Positions 25,112-34,362 are shown, counted from the first letter of the stretch. The stretch: 64,000 nucleotides of DNA from JBFGFX01 sp965232455 (GCA_965232455.1 OZ246981.1:1302001-1366000); one strand, 5' to 3'. Notes: generated by a model not told the origin, from the sequence alone. Translations and numbers: made by a program.

Positions 25112-25666
25112 ATGACGAGTGAGCGCGAGAAAATGCTGGCAGGCGACCTGTACGATCCCGGCGATCCGGAACTCTGCCGGCAACGGTCAAAAGCACAGCG
25201 GTTCATGAGAAGTTACAACCAAACCATCGTCGACGATGGTCCGGTCAGGCATGCGTTGTTGCAGTCACACTTCGGCGCGGTCGGCGACGCCTGTGCCATT
25301 CGTGCCCCCATATTCATTGACTATGGCGAGAACATATACATCGCCGATCGCGTGTTTATCAACTACAACTGCGTATTGCTGGATGTTTGCTCGATCAATA
25401 TCGGCTCTGGAACTCAAGTCGGGCCAGCGGTACAGATTGTCACGGCAGATCATCCGCGCGATGCGGACGATCGTGCAGCGGGCTTGGAGATGGGCAAATC
25501 CATCACAATCGGAAGTAATGTGTGGATTGGAGCGCAAGCGGTCATTCTCCCTGGCGTAACCGTTGGAGATGATGCCATTGTCGGTGCGGGAAGCATTGTC
25601 ACGCGCGACGTCCCGCAAGGTGCGACCGTTGTCGGGAATCCGGCACGACGCACTGGTCAGCCATAA
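25112..25666 (+). CDS. Hexapeptide-repeat sugar O-acetyltransferase
   Basis: 184 residues of the maltose/galactoside O-acetyltransferase family. It shows the N-terminal cap MTSEREKMLAGDLYDPGDPE, the left-handed beta-helix repeats (GENIYIADRVFINYNCVLLD, SITIGSNVWIGAQAVILPGV) and the catalytic His in TADHPRDADDR. It transfers acetyl from acetyl-CoA to a sugar. The start at 25112 matches family members; the reading from 24965 adds an unrelated arginine-rich stretch. Confidence 0.93.
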   Translation: MTSEREKMLAGDLYDPGDPELCRQRSKAQRFMRSYNQTIVDDGPVRHALLQSHFGAVGDACAIRAPIFIDYGENIYIADRVFINYNCVLLDVCSINIGSGTQVGPAVQIVTADHPRDADDRAAGLEMGKSITIGSNVWIGAQAVILPGVTVGDDAIVGAGSIVTRDVPQGATVVGNPARRTGQP

Positions 25667-25747
25667 AGCATTTAATGTCTGCCGCTGACCCAATACGGGT
25701 GTTGCCGGATTTCGAGTCATTCACAGGCCAGGTAGGAACCAAAGACA

Positions 25748-26488
25748 TTGCGAAAGAACAAATTCAACCAACCCATCGGCGATGAAGTCATCGCATGGCA
25801 GGGCGCAAAGCGACCTCGTCCAACCGCAATCGAAGGCAGATACTGTCGTGTCGAGCCTCTCGATACCGATAAACACCTGAACGACCTGATCGACGCGTTT
25901 TCCGAGGATCCGGATGGAAAACTCTGGACGTACATGCCTGTTGGCCCGTTCGAGTCAGGTCACGAGATGGGTAGCTGGATGCAGCAGGCGTGTATGAACG
26001 AGGACCCTCTGTTTTATGCCGTCATCGAGCTGCGTTCGGGCACAGCAGTGGGTATGGCCGCCTACTGCAGCATTCGACCGGAATTCGGGGTCATCGAGGT
26101 CGGCCATATCGCTTACTCGCCGCGGCTTCAGAAAACGCCCATTGCAACGGAAGCAATGTTCCTGCTTATGCAGAGAGCGTTTTCCGAACTCGGGTATCGC
26201 CGCTATGAATGGAAATGCGACTCGCTGAACGAAGCGTCAAGAAAAGCGGCTGAACGTTTTGGCTTTTCGTTTGACGGAATTTTTGAACAAGCGCTCGTCT
26301 ACAAGAATCGTAACAGGGATACAGCGTGGTATTCGATGCTGGATCACGAGTGGCCTGCAACCGAAAAGGCTTATCAAGAGTGGCTCGATCCATCGAATTT
26401 TGACGAGACCGGCAATCAGCGAACCAGGTTGCGCGACAGGATTCAGGCTGAACGCAACCCCGATAGACGATCGCCCGCGGCCCGTTAG
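25748..26488 (+). CDS. GNAT-family N-acetyltransferase (RimJ/RimL-like)
   Basis: 246 residues with a TTG start; TAGGA lies about 12 bases before. The GNAT fold is recognisable: VEPLDTDKHLNDLIDAF, ELRSGTAVGMAAYCSIRPEF, EVGHIAYSPRLQKTPIATEAM (acetyl-CoA binding loop) and RYEWKCDSLNEASRKAAERF. Closest in layout to RimJ/RimL-like enzymes that acetylate proteins or small amines. Cytoplasmic. Confidence 0.9.
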   Translation: MRKNKFNQPIGDEVIAWQGAKRPRPTAIEGRYCRVEPLDTDKHLNDLIDAFSEDPDGKLWTYMPVGPFESGHEMGSWMQQACMNEDPLFYAVIELRSGTAVGMAAYCSIRPEFGVIEVGHIAYSPRLQKTPIATEAMFLLMQRAFSELGYRRYEWKCDSLNEASRKAAERFGFSFDGIFEQALVYKNRNRDTAWYSMLDHEWPATEKAYQEWLDPSNFDETGNQRTRLRDRIQAERNPDRRSPAAR

Positions 26489-26555
26489 CGTTTTCTATTT
26501 GCTATAAGTGCTTTCAGGTCAACGAATGCCGTAATTTCATTCGGCGTCCGGCGCG

Positions 26556-26975
26556 CTACCCGATCAGTCTGAGGAGCTGCTGCCTGTTGCGAGTCAGGTC
26601 CGAGACGGTGTAGCCGTCAAGCACCGACAGGAAGGCATCCGTCGCCTCGTTCAGCGCATCCTTGAGGATGCATTTTCTGGCCAGCGGGCATGCATAGGCG
26701 TCGCAGTCAACGACGTCCAGCGTCGCCTCCGTCGCTCGCACCACGTCACCGACATTGATCTCGGACGCAGGTTTCGCCAGGGATATGCCTCCGCCCCGCC
26801 CACGGACGGAGTTTAGATAACCCAGGCCGACAAGGTGGTGGACCACCTTCATCAGGTGATTGCGCGACATGTTGTGACGTGCTGCGATGTCGGTAATCGT
26901 CCCGAGTTCGTCAGGCTCGACCGCCAGATGCATCAGGACGCGCAGAGAGATATCGGTGTGTTTTGTCAGCTGCAT
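26556..26975 (-). CDS. nsrR: NsrR-type nitric-oxide-sensing Rrf2 repressor
   Basis: 139 residues. Rrf2 winged helix (MQLTKHTDISLRVLMHLAVE, AARHNMSRNHLMKVVHHLVG, RGRGGGISLAKP). Cysteines C91, C96 and C102 (C-x4-C-x5-C) have the numbering and spacing of the Fe-S ligands of NsrR, and D8 is present as in NsrR proteins where it is the fourth ligand. In this family NO destroys DNA binding by attacking the cluster. Divergent from nnrS, whose promoter carries a near-palindromic 23-bp site. Confidence 0.9.
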   Translation of the reverse strand: MQLTKHTDISLRVLMHLAVEPDELGTITDIAARHNMSRNHLMKVVHHLVGLGYLNSVRGRGGGISLAKPASEINVGDVVRATEATLDVVDCDAYACPLARKCILKDALNEATDAFLSVLDGYTVSDLTRNRQQLLRLIG

Positions 26976-27070
26976 GATCGTTGTTCTCCGTGCAGTCTAG
27001 CCAATGTTCAACCCCGGCTTTCGCATGGCATCGGCAGAAGCCGTCAGCCCGTTCGTCTCGGGTCGCAGTA

Positions 27071-27103
27071 TTGAATTTTAAAGAGGTATAGTATATACAT
27101 CTT
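27071..27103 (+). promoter_or_regulatory. nnrS promoter with NsrR operator
   Basis: Operator 27081-27103: halves AAGAGGTATA and TATACATCTT separated by three bases, nine of eleven pairs symmetrical and of NsrR length. A promoter TTGAAT (27071-27076)-17-TATACA (27094-27099) is overlapped by it. Repression by the adjacent NsrR is strongly suggested. Confidence 0.7.
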
Positions 27104-27165
27104 TTTGAGGACACAAGATCGAAAGCGACGCAGGCGGCCGTCCGTTCCGTCTGGCGCTAGCGGGA

Positions 27166-28380
27166 ATGACTATGACATCGCTGATTCAACCGTACGACAA
27201 GGAGCGCTCGAACAGAACCGGAATGCCGCTATTGGCGTTGGGATTTCGACCGTTTTACCTGCTGGCGGCGCTGTTCTCCGCCGCGGCGCTCCCGCTCTGG
27301 ATCGCAGTCTACACGGGCGGCGTTCGTCTGGACGGCTATCTGACGGGCATTGCCTGGCACAGTCACGAGATGCTGTTCGGCTTTGCGACGGCGGTGATCG
27401 CCGGGTTTCTGCTAACTGCGGTCCGCAACTGGACGGGTTTGCCGACGCCGACCGGCGTTACCCTGGGCGCGTTGGCGACAGCGTGGTTGCTTGCGAGAGT
27501 GTTCGCGGTGACCGGCCCCGGCGCGCTGGCGGCCATCGTCGATATGCTGTTTCTACCCGCTTTGGGGCTGGCCATCGCGATACCGATCTGGTGCAGTCGC
27601 AACGCCCGGAACGTCAAGATACTGGGTGTCGTTGGCGCGCTTGCCGTGTTGAACGTCATCTATCATCTCGCGTATCTCGGCGCGCTGCCCTCCGGTTCGG
27701 CGAATAATGCGACGCAGCTCGCGCTCGACCTGATCACGCTGTTGATGGCGATCGTCGGGGGCCGCGTCATCCCGGCGTTTACGGCCAATGCGATTGCCGG
27801 CGCGAACCCGCGGCGAATCCTTCCGCTGGAGTTCCTGTGTTTCGGCTCGTTACTCGTCATCCTCGCGGCGGACGCCGCCGGATCCTGGTATTCGTTGCCG
27901 TCTCCGGTGTGGACCGCATTGCTCACGGTAGCCGCATCGGCCCACGTCGTTCGTCTTGCTTTATGGCAGCCGCTCCGGACGCGTGGAGTCGCACTGCTGG
28001 TGATGCTGCCGCTTGCCTACGGATGGATACCCGTGGCGCTCGCGTTGCGAGCTCTATCGCACGCTGCCGTCGTTCCGGCGGCCGCCTCCACGCATGCGTT
28101 GACGATCGGTGCGATGGGCTCGCTGATGCTCGCGATGATGATGCGCAGCGCGCTGGGCCACACCGGCCGCGCGCTCGTGGCGGGCCGGGCGGAATGCGTC
28201 GCCTTTGCGCTTGCCCAGCTCGCCGCGGCGGTGCGGGTGCTTGGGGCCGCCGTTCCGGGCCTGCCGTACCGCGAGACGGCGGTCATCGCCGGGACCCTGT
28301 GGTCGCTTGCGTTCGCCGTGTTTCTGGTCCGGTACTGGCCCATACTGACCCGGGCGAGGGTCGATGGCCGGCCGGGTTGA
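27166..28380 (+). CDS. nnrS: NnrS-family heme/copper membrane protein
   Basis: 404 residues, about 12 membrane helices. NnrS signatures: LALGFRPFYLLAALFSAAAL, GIAWHSHEMLFGFATAVIAGFLLTAV (shown in parts, with two His), and VPAAASTHALTIGAMGSLML. NnrS proteins bind heme and copper and protect metabolism from NO-derived iron complexes. The ribosome site is weak; an ATG two codons on (27172) is an alternative start. First gene of nnrS-ndh under the NsrR-type operator. Confidence 0.92.
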   Translation: MTMTSLIQPYDKERSNRTGMPLLALGFRPFYLLAALFSAAALPLWIAVYTGGVRLDGYLTGIAWHSHEMLFGFATAVIAGFLLTAVRNWTGLPTPTGVTLGALATAWLLARVFAVTGPGALAAIVDMLFLPALGLAIAIPIWCSRNARNVKILGVVGALAVLNVIYHLAYLGALPSGSANNATQLALDLITLLMAIVGGRVIPAFTANAIAGANPRRILPLEFLCFGSLLVILAADAAGSWYSLPSPVWTALLTVAASAHVVRLALWQPLRTRGVALLVMLPLAYGWIPVALALRALSHAAVVPAAASTHALTIGAMGSLMLAMMMRSALGHTGRALVAGRAECVAFALAQLAAAVRVLGAAVPGLPYRETAVIAGTLWSLAFAVFLVRYWPILTRARVDGRPG

Positions 28381-28408
28381 GGGGCGTTACGAATCCCGGG
28401 ATGAATCG

Positions 28409-29689
28409 ATGAAGGAACAAAAGCCGAAAGTCGTCGTCGTCGGCGCCGGGTTTGGCGGTTTATTTGCGGCCAAGGCCCTGGCCCGCGCGCCAGCCGACAT
28501 TGTCCTGATCGACCGGCACAACTACCACCTGTTCCAGCCGCTGCTTTATCAGGTTGCCACGGCCGGCCTGGCGCCGTCGGACATTGCCTGGCCCATCCGG
28601 TCGATTGTGACCCGCCACCGGAACATCTCCGTTCTGCTCGGCGAAGTCGAGGGCCTGGACCTGGAGCGCCGCCACGTCTTGCTTGGCGGTGACCGCATCG
28701 ACTTCGACTACCTTTTGATGGCGACCGGCGCCCGGGACGGTTATTTTGGCCATGAAGAATGGCGTCGCTGGGCGCCCGGTCTGAAAAGCGTCAACGACGC
28801 GACAGCGCTGCGTCGCCGCCTGTTGCTCGCGTTCGAGCGGGCGGAGACTTGCCGCGACGCGGAGCAACGCGAGCGATTGATGCAATTCGTGATCATCGGC
28901 GCCGGTCCCACGGGCGTGGAACTCGCCGGCGCCGTGGCGGAACTCGCTCATCATACCCTCGCCAGGGATTTTCGACGCATCGATCCGCGCAGCGCCAAGG
29001 TGATTTTGGTCGAGGCCGGTCCCCGTGTCTTGCCGGCATTCAGCGAGCCGTTGTCGAGCTATGCCGAACGCTCGCTGCGGCGATTGCATGTGGACGTACG
29101 CCTGAATTCCCCTGTCACCGCCTGCGATGCGGACGGCGTCAGCATCGCTTCAAACGACGGGGAAGTGAAACTGAGAGCGGCAACGACACTTTGGGCCGCC
29201 GGGGTTGCCGCGTCGCCCGTCGGAAGCTGGCTCGGTGTCGAGACGGACCGGCTCGGCCGCGTGACGGTCGGGCCCGATCTTTCGATCACGAAAGACGCCA
29301 ACGTGTTTGTCGTCGGCGACGCCGCGCGTGTGATCGATAGCGCCGGCGGGGACGTGCCCGGTATCGCGCCGGCCGCCAAACAGCAGGGACGTTATGTGGC
29401 GCGGGTCATCGAGGCGCGGATCAGGAACCGCAACAAACCGCCGCCGTTTCGCTACCGACACGCCGGAAATCTCGCCACCATCGGCCGGCGCTCCGCCGTC
29501 GTCGAACTCGGCCCCCTCCGCTTGAAGGGTCGCCTGGCATGGTGGCTGTGGGGTATTGCGCACATCTACTTCCTGATCGGACTGCCGAGTCCGTTAATCG
29601 TCTCCATACGCTGGTTGTGGGAGTACGTGACCTACGGCCGCGGCGCACGACTCATTACCGGAGGCGCCAGTTCCAGGCATACCGAATAA
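28409..29689 (+). CDS. ndh: Type II NADH dehydrogenase (NDH-2)
   Basis: 426 residues from MKEQKPKVVVVGAGFGGLFA. An earlier ATG at 28364 overlaps nnrS. FAD motif GAGFGG near the start, NAD motif VIIGAGPTGVELAG near residue 170, YHLFQPLLYQVATAGL (NDH-2 signature), VFVVGDAARVI, and a C-terminal amphipathic region LAWWLWGIAHIYFLIGLPSP for membrane attachment. It passes electrons from NADH to quinone without pumping protons. Coupling to nnrS suggests respiration that keeps running under NO. Confidence 0.92.
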   Translation: MKEQKPKVVVVGAGFGGLFAAKALARAPADIVLIDRHNYHLFQPLLYQVATAGLAPSDIAWPIRSIVTRHRNISVLLGEVEGLDLERRHVLLGGDRIDFDYLLMATGARDGYFGHEEWRRWAPGLKSVNDATALRRRLLLAFERAETCRDAEQRERLMQFVIIGAGPTGVELAGAVAELAHHTLARDFRRIDPRSAKVILVEAGPRVLPAFSEPLSSYAERSLRRLHVDVRLNSPVTACDADGVSIASNDGEVKLRAATTLWAAGVAASPVGSWLGVETDRLGRVTVGPDLSITKDANVFVVGDAARVIDSAGGDVPGIAPAAKQQGRYVARVIEARIRNRNKPPPFRYRHAGNLATIGRRSAVVELGPLRLKGRLAWWLWGIAHIYFLIGLPSPLIVSIRWLWEYVTYGRGARLITGGASSRHTE

Positions 29690-29779
29690 CGACTTACCGC
29701 GATCGACAAACGCCGAACGGGCCGGGTGCGTCCGCACGGCAGACCATAGACGGGGGCATCCAGTACGGAGGACAAACGC

Positions 29780-30157
29780 ATGCACTTGAACCAGGTCACC
29801 CTTCCCTGCGTCAACTATGACGCGTCGGTTTCCTTCTACAAGAAACTCGGCGTCCGACAGATCGTGGACAATCCACCGCAATACGCGCGATTCGAGGCGC
29901 CGGGCGGTGCAACTCTCTCCATCCACGCCGTGGAGTCGAACCCGGAGGCCTCGGATTTCGTCGTTTACTTCGAGGTTGACGACGTCGACGCGACTGTTCG
30001 GCAATTGAAGGACATCGGGATTGAGTTCGACACCGAACCTGCCGACCAGGCCTGGTTGTGGCGTGAAGCGTACCTCCGGGACCCGGCGGGAAACACATTG
30101 TGTGTCTACCACGCCGGACACAATCGGCGATATCCCCCCTGGCGGATAGAGGGATAA
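29780..30157 (+). CDS. VOC-superfamily (glyoxalase-like) protein
   Basis: 125 residues: one vicinal-oxygen-chelate module with MHLNQVTLPCVNYDASVSFY, DFVVYFEVDDVDATVRQL and YLRDPAGNTLCVYHAG. His2/His3-type, Glu and other metal ligands are in expected places. Could be a lactoylglutathione-lyase-like or resistance protein; specificity unknown. GGAGG precedes the ATG. Confidence 0.88.
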   Translation: MHLNQVTLPCVNYDASVSFYKKLGVRQIVDNPPQYARFEAPGGATLSIHAVESNPEASDFVVYFEVDDVDATVRQLKDIGIEFDTEPADQAWLWREAYLRDPAGNTLCVYHAGHNRRYPPWRIEG

Positions 30158-30297
30158 GCGCTCTTCTCTCCGGAATTTATCGGCTTGTAGCCCGGATAAG
30201 TGGCAACAACGCCGCCCGGCGTCGCATTTCGGAGACACTTGTCCGTATTATGTCAGCATGATAACTACTGCCATCCAGACAGATGTTGGAGAGGAAC

Positions 30298-30882
30298 ATG
30301 TTTGAGCTTGGCAAAAAAGACGACGGCGCCGTCGAATCGCAGGAGGCAAACCGGACCGAATCGGACGGAGCCTTTGGATCTCTCCGATCCAAAGTCACCG
30401 GCCGCGGCGGCGATACGGCCGTGATCGGCCGTTCCATTCAGATCAACGGCGACCTGCGCGGGAACGAGGATCTGCGTATTGAAGGCGACGTAAGCGGCAC
30501 CGTCGAACTCAAGAACAGCGCCCTGACCATCGGCAAGGAGGGTAAAGTCAAAGCTGGCGTATACGCCAAGTCGATCGCCGTGGATGGCGAGACCAATGGC
30601 GACCTGTACGCGACCGAACGCGTCAGCGTGCACGTCAACGCCCGGGTCCAGGGCAACATCATCGCACCCAAGGTCAGCATCGAGGAAGGCGCGCACTTCA
30701 AGGGCTCGATCGAGATGGACCCGGCCGCCGTAGAGAAAGCGCTGGGCAAAACGACGGCAAGCGGCGCCGACAAGCCGGTTGCCCGGAACAAATCCGGCAA
30801 CGCCGCCGATGCCAGGGCCGTGTCCAAAGGAGCCGCCAGGAACGCCGGCACGGACGTGAACCCGCCGGCCAAGACCGCGTAA
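30298..30882 (+). CDS. Bactofilin
   Basis: 194 residues from MFELGKKDDG (GAGAGGAAC before; an ATG 15 bases earlier is less likely). A central beta-helix bactofilin domain (GRSIQINGDLRGNEDLRIEG through IEEGAHFKGSIEM) is flanked by a charged N-terminus and a disordered Ala/Lys-rich C-terminus. Bactofilins polymerise without nucleotide into filaments for cell shape, stalks or localisation. The next gene starts 5 bases after the stop. Confidence 0.92.
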   Translation: MFELGKKDDGAVESQEANRTESDGAFGSLRSKVTGRGGDTAVIGRSIQINGDLRGNEDLRIEGDVSGTVELKNSALTIGKEGKVKAGVYAKSIAVDGETNGDLYATERVSVHVNARVQGNIIAPKVSIEEGAHFKGSIEMDPAAVEKALGKTTASGADKPVARNKSGNAADARAVSKGAARNAGTDVNPPAKTA

Positions 30883-30887
30883 CGGGG

Positions 30888-31517
30888 GTGACGGCCTCAC
30901 TGCGCCGGGCGCGCGCACGGACGCCGCCGGACTCCCCGGCGGCGCTTCACGCGCCCCTGTTTCACGATGTCCTGGCCGGACTGGATGAGACCGAGCGGCA
31001 CGTCATCCTGGACCTCGGCGCCGCATCGACCGCGATGCTGGCACTGCTCGGTCGCTCCCGCTGCCGCGTGGAAATCACGGACCTCGCGCATTTCGGCGGC
31101 ATCGACTGTCTGAACACGACGGAGCCCGGCCCGGTGCTCGTCGACGCCGCCGAATCTCTGTTGCCGAACCGGCTGTCGGATGACGCCATTGACCTGGTGT
31201 TTTGCTGGGATCTGCCGAACTACCTGACGCTCACGGCCCTGTCAGCGCTGATGAATGCAATCGGGCACCGCGCCCGCCCCGGCGCCCTCGCCCATGCCCT
31301 GATCTTCTACGCTCAGCCCGACATGCAAGAACATCCCGGCCGTTTCGTCCCGACGGCGGACGGCGAACTCGTCGATTGCAGCGCCACGAGTACGGCAGTC
31401 GCGGCTCCGCGCTATTCGCCCGAAGACCTCGGTAAGAACATCGGGCAGTTTGTGATCGACCGCGCACGGCTATTGAGTAACGGTATGCAGGAATTCCTGT
31501 TTCGGCTGCCGTCGTGA
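30888..31517 (+). CDS. Degenerate SAM-methyltransferase-like protein
   Basis: 209 residues, GTG start right after the bactofilin stop within GGGGG. The Rossmann pattern is recognisable (RHVILDLGAASTAMLALLGR as motif I, DDAIDLVFCWDLPNYL as motif IV), but motif I lacks the usual GxGxG, so SAM binding is doubtful. Ends with FVIDRARLLSNGMQEFLFRL. Coupling to bactofilin suggests a shared process such as envelope growth. Could be a non-catalytic partner. Confidence 0.7.
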   Translation: MTASLRRARARTPPDSPAALHAPLFHDVLAGLDETERHVILDLGAASTAMLALLGRSRCRVEITDLAHFGGIDCLNTTEPGPVLVDAAESLLPNRLSDDAIDLVFCWDLPNYLTLTALSALMNAIGHRARPGALAHALIFYAQPDMQEHPGRFVPTADGELVDCSATSTAVAAPRYSPEDLGKNIGQFVIDRARLLSNGMQEFLFRLPS

Positions 31518-31588
31518 GCATCTGCGGCCGTATCCCGGGCCAGTTCGGACTCACAGCGATTGCCCGCTCGCTTTTCAGCGGATCGACT

Positions 31589-33262
31589 CTACTTCCCGAG
31601 CCAGTCTACGACGTCTCGAATGCCGCCCCACTGGGGCTTTTCCGCGAGGTATTTGTCTGCGACCAAGGCGAGCTGAATCCCGGTAAGCGTCCCATAACGC
31701 AGAAATTTGCCGCCATTCGGGTGTCTCATTACTTCAAGGAGTTGCAAGCAGCGCTCCAGAAGCGCGTGAACCTTCGCAGAATCGCTGCCGATACTCGCAA
31801 TTTCGGCGTACGTTTCCCTCAACTCCGTCTCGTCGTCAAAAGGTCGAGGAAACTCGAGCATGTGTCGCGCGAGATCAGGCCAGCCGGCGACCAGGCTTGT
31901 CAGGACAAAGTCGACATAATCGCGCTGAGCGTATTCGTGCCACCGGGACTGGCCAAGTCCTCGCGCGAACTCACAGTGTAGTTTGCAAGCGCCGACGAGG
32001 GCTTCCGAATCCTGCGGCCGTTTCAGCAAAGCCTCGGCGAACCAGCGCGTACGGATCACGTCGGCTCGATTTCCAGGATAGCCATGCGCGTCTCTTTCGT
32101 CGTGCTTGTCGTCAATAATCAGCTTTGCTGCAATCAGAGCCCTGTCGAACAGCTTGTCGGCAAGTTCCCACTCACCGACCTTTGCTACGAGCAGGCCGCT
32201 TCTCAGAACTCGATCCGGGATGCCACCGATACCGCTCTGCGCCGATTCGATTTCCATTCCCGGGTGCTCTTCAGCCGTTTGCTCGTAATGAGACCTTTCG
32301 TACTCGAAGATTCGGCGCAGGTACTCACGATGTGATTGGGCGCGCTTGCGGGCCTTTAGTCGCCGCTTGCGGACAGGCTGAATATCCCCTTCAGTGTAGA
32401 GTACGGCATCGAAGCGGGTGTATGAATGTTTCCGTCGGTCGAGTTCGGGAACGAGATAAAGAGGTACAACCGTGCCAATGCGGTTACGCCCAAGAAGACG
32501 CCTGACTTCAACGGTGTCGTTAGCGAGGGGTTCTCTTGAAGAATTAAATCTGTCGAACGCTGACGATTTCTCCTGCCGTGGCGGCTCGAACCACCGGCGA
32601 CCGCTGGTCGAAGGTTCGTCAAAATGTTCTGCTTCTCGAAAATTGCCCGGATCCGTACCGGATTCATCAGTAATTGGCACGACAACATCCGTCGCTTCCA
32701 TGAGCGCGAGACCATGTTCCCTACAATAGGCAATTGCCTCCCTCAGTGAAGCCAGTGTGGCTCTGTCGAAAACGCTGAACAGCGTCGGCGATTTCGCGTG
32801 ATCCAAACCGAGCCTTTGGAGGCTACGCTCCAACTGATCGAGATCGGTGATAATGCCGCTCGCGGTGTAATTGAGGCCAATATGCGCCGACTCGCCTGCT
32901 CCCCGCAAGCACTCTGGCGCGTCGACGAGCTTCGTCAGCGGGATGAACAAAGCGTTTACGGCATCGTCGTCGAGCATGCAGACTGCCGCATTTCGTGCAT
33001 ACCAGTATGGGTGCAGAACCCCCGCTACTTGTGCGGTGGCGTAGGCAATCGTCTCGTTTATCGGTAAGGATCCGCCCCTGGAAAGTTCCTCGACCCAGTC
33101 ACCCATCCGCCCATAAAGCCGCACCACTTGACGCCGCATATCGAGACACGAGGTCATGCTCGACGCTCGGTCTTCTGCAAGCGCAGGCTGCTCCACGACG
33201 TCGAAGATATATTGACGAATGTCGTCGACCGAAACCGGATGAAATGTGATGTCGTATCCCAA
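31589..33262 (-). CDS. 557-residue hypothetical protein
   Basis: Not recognised. No signal peptide or membrane helix. The N-terminal half (MGYDITFHPVSVDDIRQYIF) begins as in some small conserved proteins of polymorphic-toxin or effector loci. The middle is charged (VRKRRLKARKRAQSHREYLR), and the C-terminal half is helical with TPR-like spacing (ADKLFDRALIAAKLIIDDKH, WFAEALLKRPQDSEALVGAC). Stands alone between the methyltransferase-like gene (convergent) and an exported protein gene. A solitary immunity or DUF protein is possible. Confidence 0.65.
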   Translation of the reverse strand: MGYDITFHPVSVDDIRQYIFDVVEQPALAEDRASSMTSCLDMRRQVVRLYGRMGDWVEELSRGGSLPINETIAYATAQVAGVLHPYWYARNAAVCMLDDDAVNALFIPLTKLVDAPECLRGAGESAHIGLNYTASGIITDLDQLERSLQRLGLDHAKSPTLFSVFDRATLASLREAIAYCREHGLALMEATDVVVPITDESGTDPGNFREAEHFDEPSTSGRRWFEPPRQEKSSAFDRFNSSREPLANDTVEVRRLLGRNRIGTVVPLYLVPELDRRKHSYTRFDAVLYTEGDIQPVRKRRLKARKRAQSHREYLRRIFEYERSHYEQTAEEHPGMEIESAQSGIGGIPDRVLRSGLLVAKVGEWELADKLFDRALIAAKLIIDDKHDERDAHGYPGNRADVIRTRWFAEALLKRPQDSEALVGACKLHCEFARGLGQSRWHEYAQRDYVDFVLTSLVAGWPDLARHMLEFPRPFDDETELRETYAEIASIGSDSAKVHALLERCLQLLEVMRHPNGGKFLRYGTLTGIQLALVADKYLAEKPQWGGIRDVVDWLGK

Positions 33263-33399
33263 TGCTCGTATCCCGGTTCATTTTGAGCACACTTATACCG
33301 GATTGGGTATCGTCATGCAGACGACCAGGTCGCATAGCCAGAAATGGCTTCTACCAATTACGTGGAACTTGCGCGCAATACAGACTATCGACGTTGACG

Positions 33400-34362
33400 T
33401 CAGCGCACCCTCGAATAGAAATTTATCAGTTTCCGCGTTCGCGGATCCCGGAGCACCAGGCTGCCGTCGGGTTCGAACCCGTACGCGAAATACGACTGCT
33501 GACCGGAATCCCATCGTATCGTGAGGAAGCCGTTGCCGGCGCTCCAACGTCCGCGTTCGACGTTGCCGCCCGAATTGCCGCTCGCGGTCCAGACCAGGTC
33601 GCCGTTGTAATCGCGCTCGGATGCGCTGAAGTGTGATTGGGCGCCGTAATAGAGGGTGCCATCGCGATTCAGCACGTAAACGAGCTGGGTGTTCACATAC
33701 ACGTCCGATCCACCGCCTGCGAGGGATTCGCCTGCAAACATCCCGACGAGCCGTGCATCGTCGCCTGTGGGCGTGCTTCCACCCGCGGTCGCAGCAGGGG
33801 CTGCTGCCGTCATGCTCGCGAAGATTTTCTCGAGTGTCGGCGCGCGACTGTCGAGCCTGTCCGGCGGGGCCATCGCGGAGAGACTCAGCGCAATGCCGTT
33901 CTGAATCGTAACGTACACGTGGCTTGCAACTTCGCTGCCGTCACCCAGAGTACCCTCGTAGCGGTACAGTGCGCCCTTCGCCTCGGCGGCGGTCACCGGC
34001 ACCGGCGCGCCGGTGCGTCGCAGCCCCGGAAACATCTGCAGCAGAGACGCATCGAGGTAATTCGCGACGTCGGGCGCGCCCGGATCCGTCGCGCCGCTGG
34101 CGGCCATACCGGTTGCGATGATCATCTCGTTCGTTGCCGGGTTTGGCGGCTGCACGTTTACGCCGTTCGCTTGCTCGACAAGCCGCCAATCCGGCGGGTG
34201 TGTAAGAGTCGCGCCGGACGAGTGCCTGAATTCCTGCCAATCGGCGGTTGATACGTTAGCGGCTGACACCGAACCGGCGGATTCAGACGGTGTCGCACTA
34301 ACGGTTGACGGTGCACCAGCGTTCAGGCCAGCAACAAACAAAACGGCGACTGGGATCCTCAT
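33400..34362 (-). CDS. Exported hypothetical protein
   Basis: 320 residues. Signal peptide MRIPVAVLFVAGLNAGAPST. Residues about 40-190 look like a PsbP/DUF1795-type domain (FRHSSGATLTHPPDWRLVEQ, VYVTIQNGIALSLSAMAPPD, LEKIFASMT). A second beta domain follows a Thr/Gly linker (LVGMFAGESLAGGGSDVYVN, YVLNRDGTLYYGAQSHF, LTIRWDSGQQSYFAYGF), similar to lipocalin-like or DUF domains reporting on ligand. GAGGAAA precedes the ATG. Periplasmic; role unknown. Confidence 0.75.
   Translation of the reverse strand: MRIPVAVLFVAGLNAGAPSTVSATPSESAGSVSAANVSTADWQEFRHSSGATLTHPPDWRLVEQANGVNVQPPNPATNEMIIATGMAASGATDPGAPDVANYLDASLLQMFPGLRRTGAPVPVTAAEAKGALYRYEGTLGDGSEVASHVYVTIQNGIALSLSAMAPPDRLDSRAPTLEKIFASMTAAAPAATAGGSTPTGDDARLVGMFAGESLAGGGSDVYVNTQLVYVLNRDGTLYYGAQSHFSASERDYNGDLVWTASGNSGGNVERGRWSAGNGFLTIRWDSGQQSYFAYGFEPDGSLVLRDPRTRKLINFYSRVR

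Noticed and set aside
26525..26545. CGAATG/CATTCG arms between the acetyltransferase and nsrR genes as a terminator
   Set aside because: Six-pair stem with a nine-base AT loop and no T run on either side; too weak to call.
33466..33485. GGGTTCGAACCC, which resembles a tRNA T-loop arm
   Set aside because: It lies inside the exported-protein gene (coding YGFEPDG) and no acceptor, D or anticodon arms surround it.
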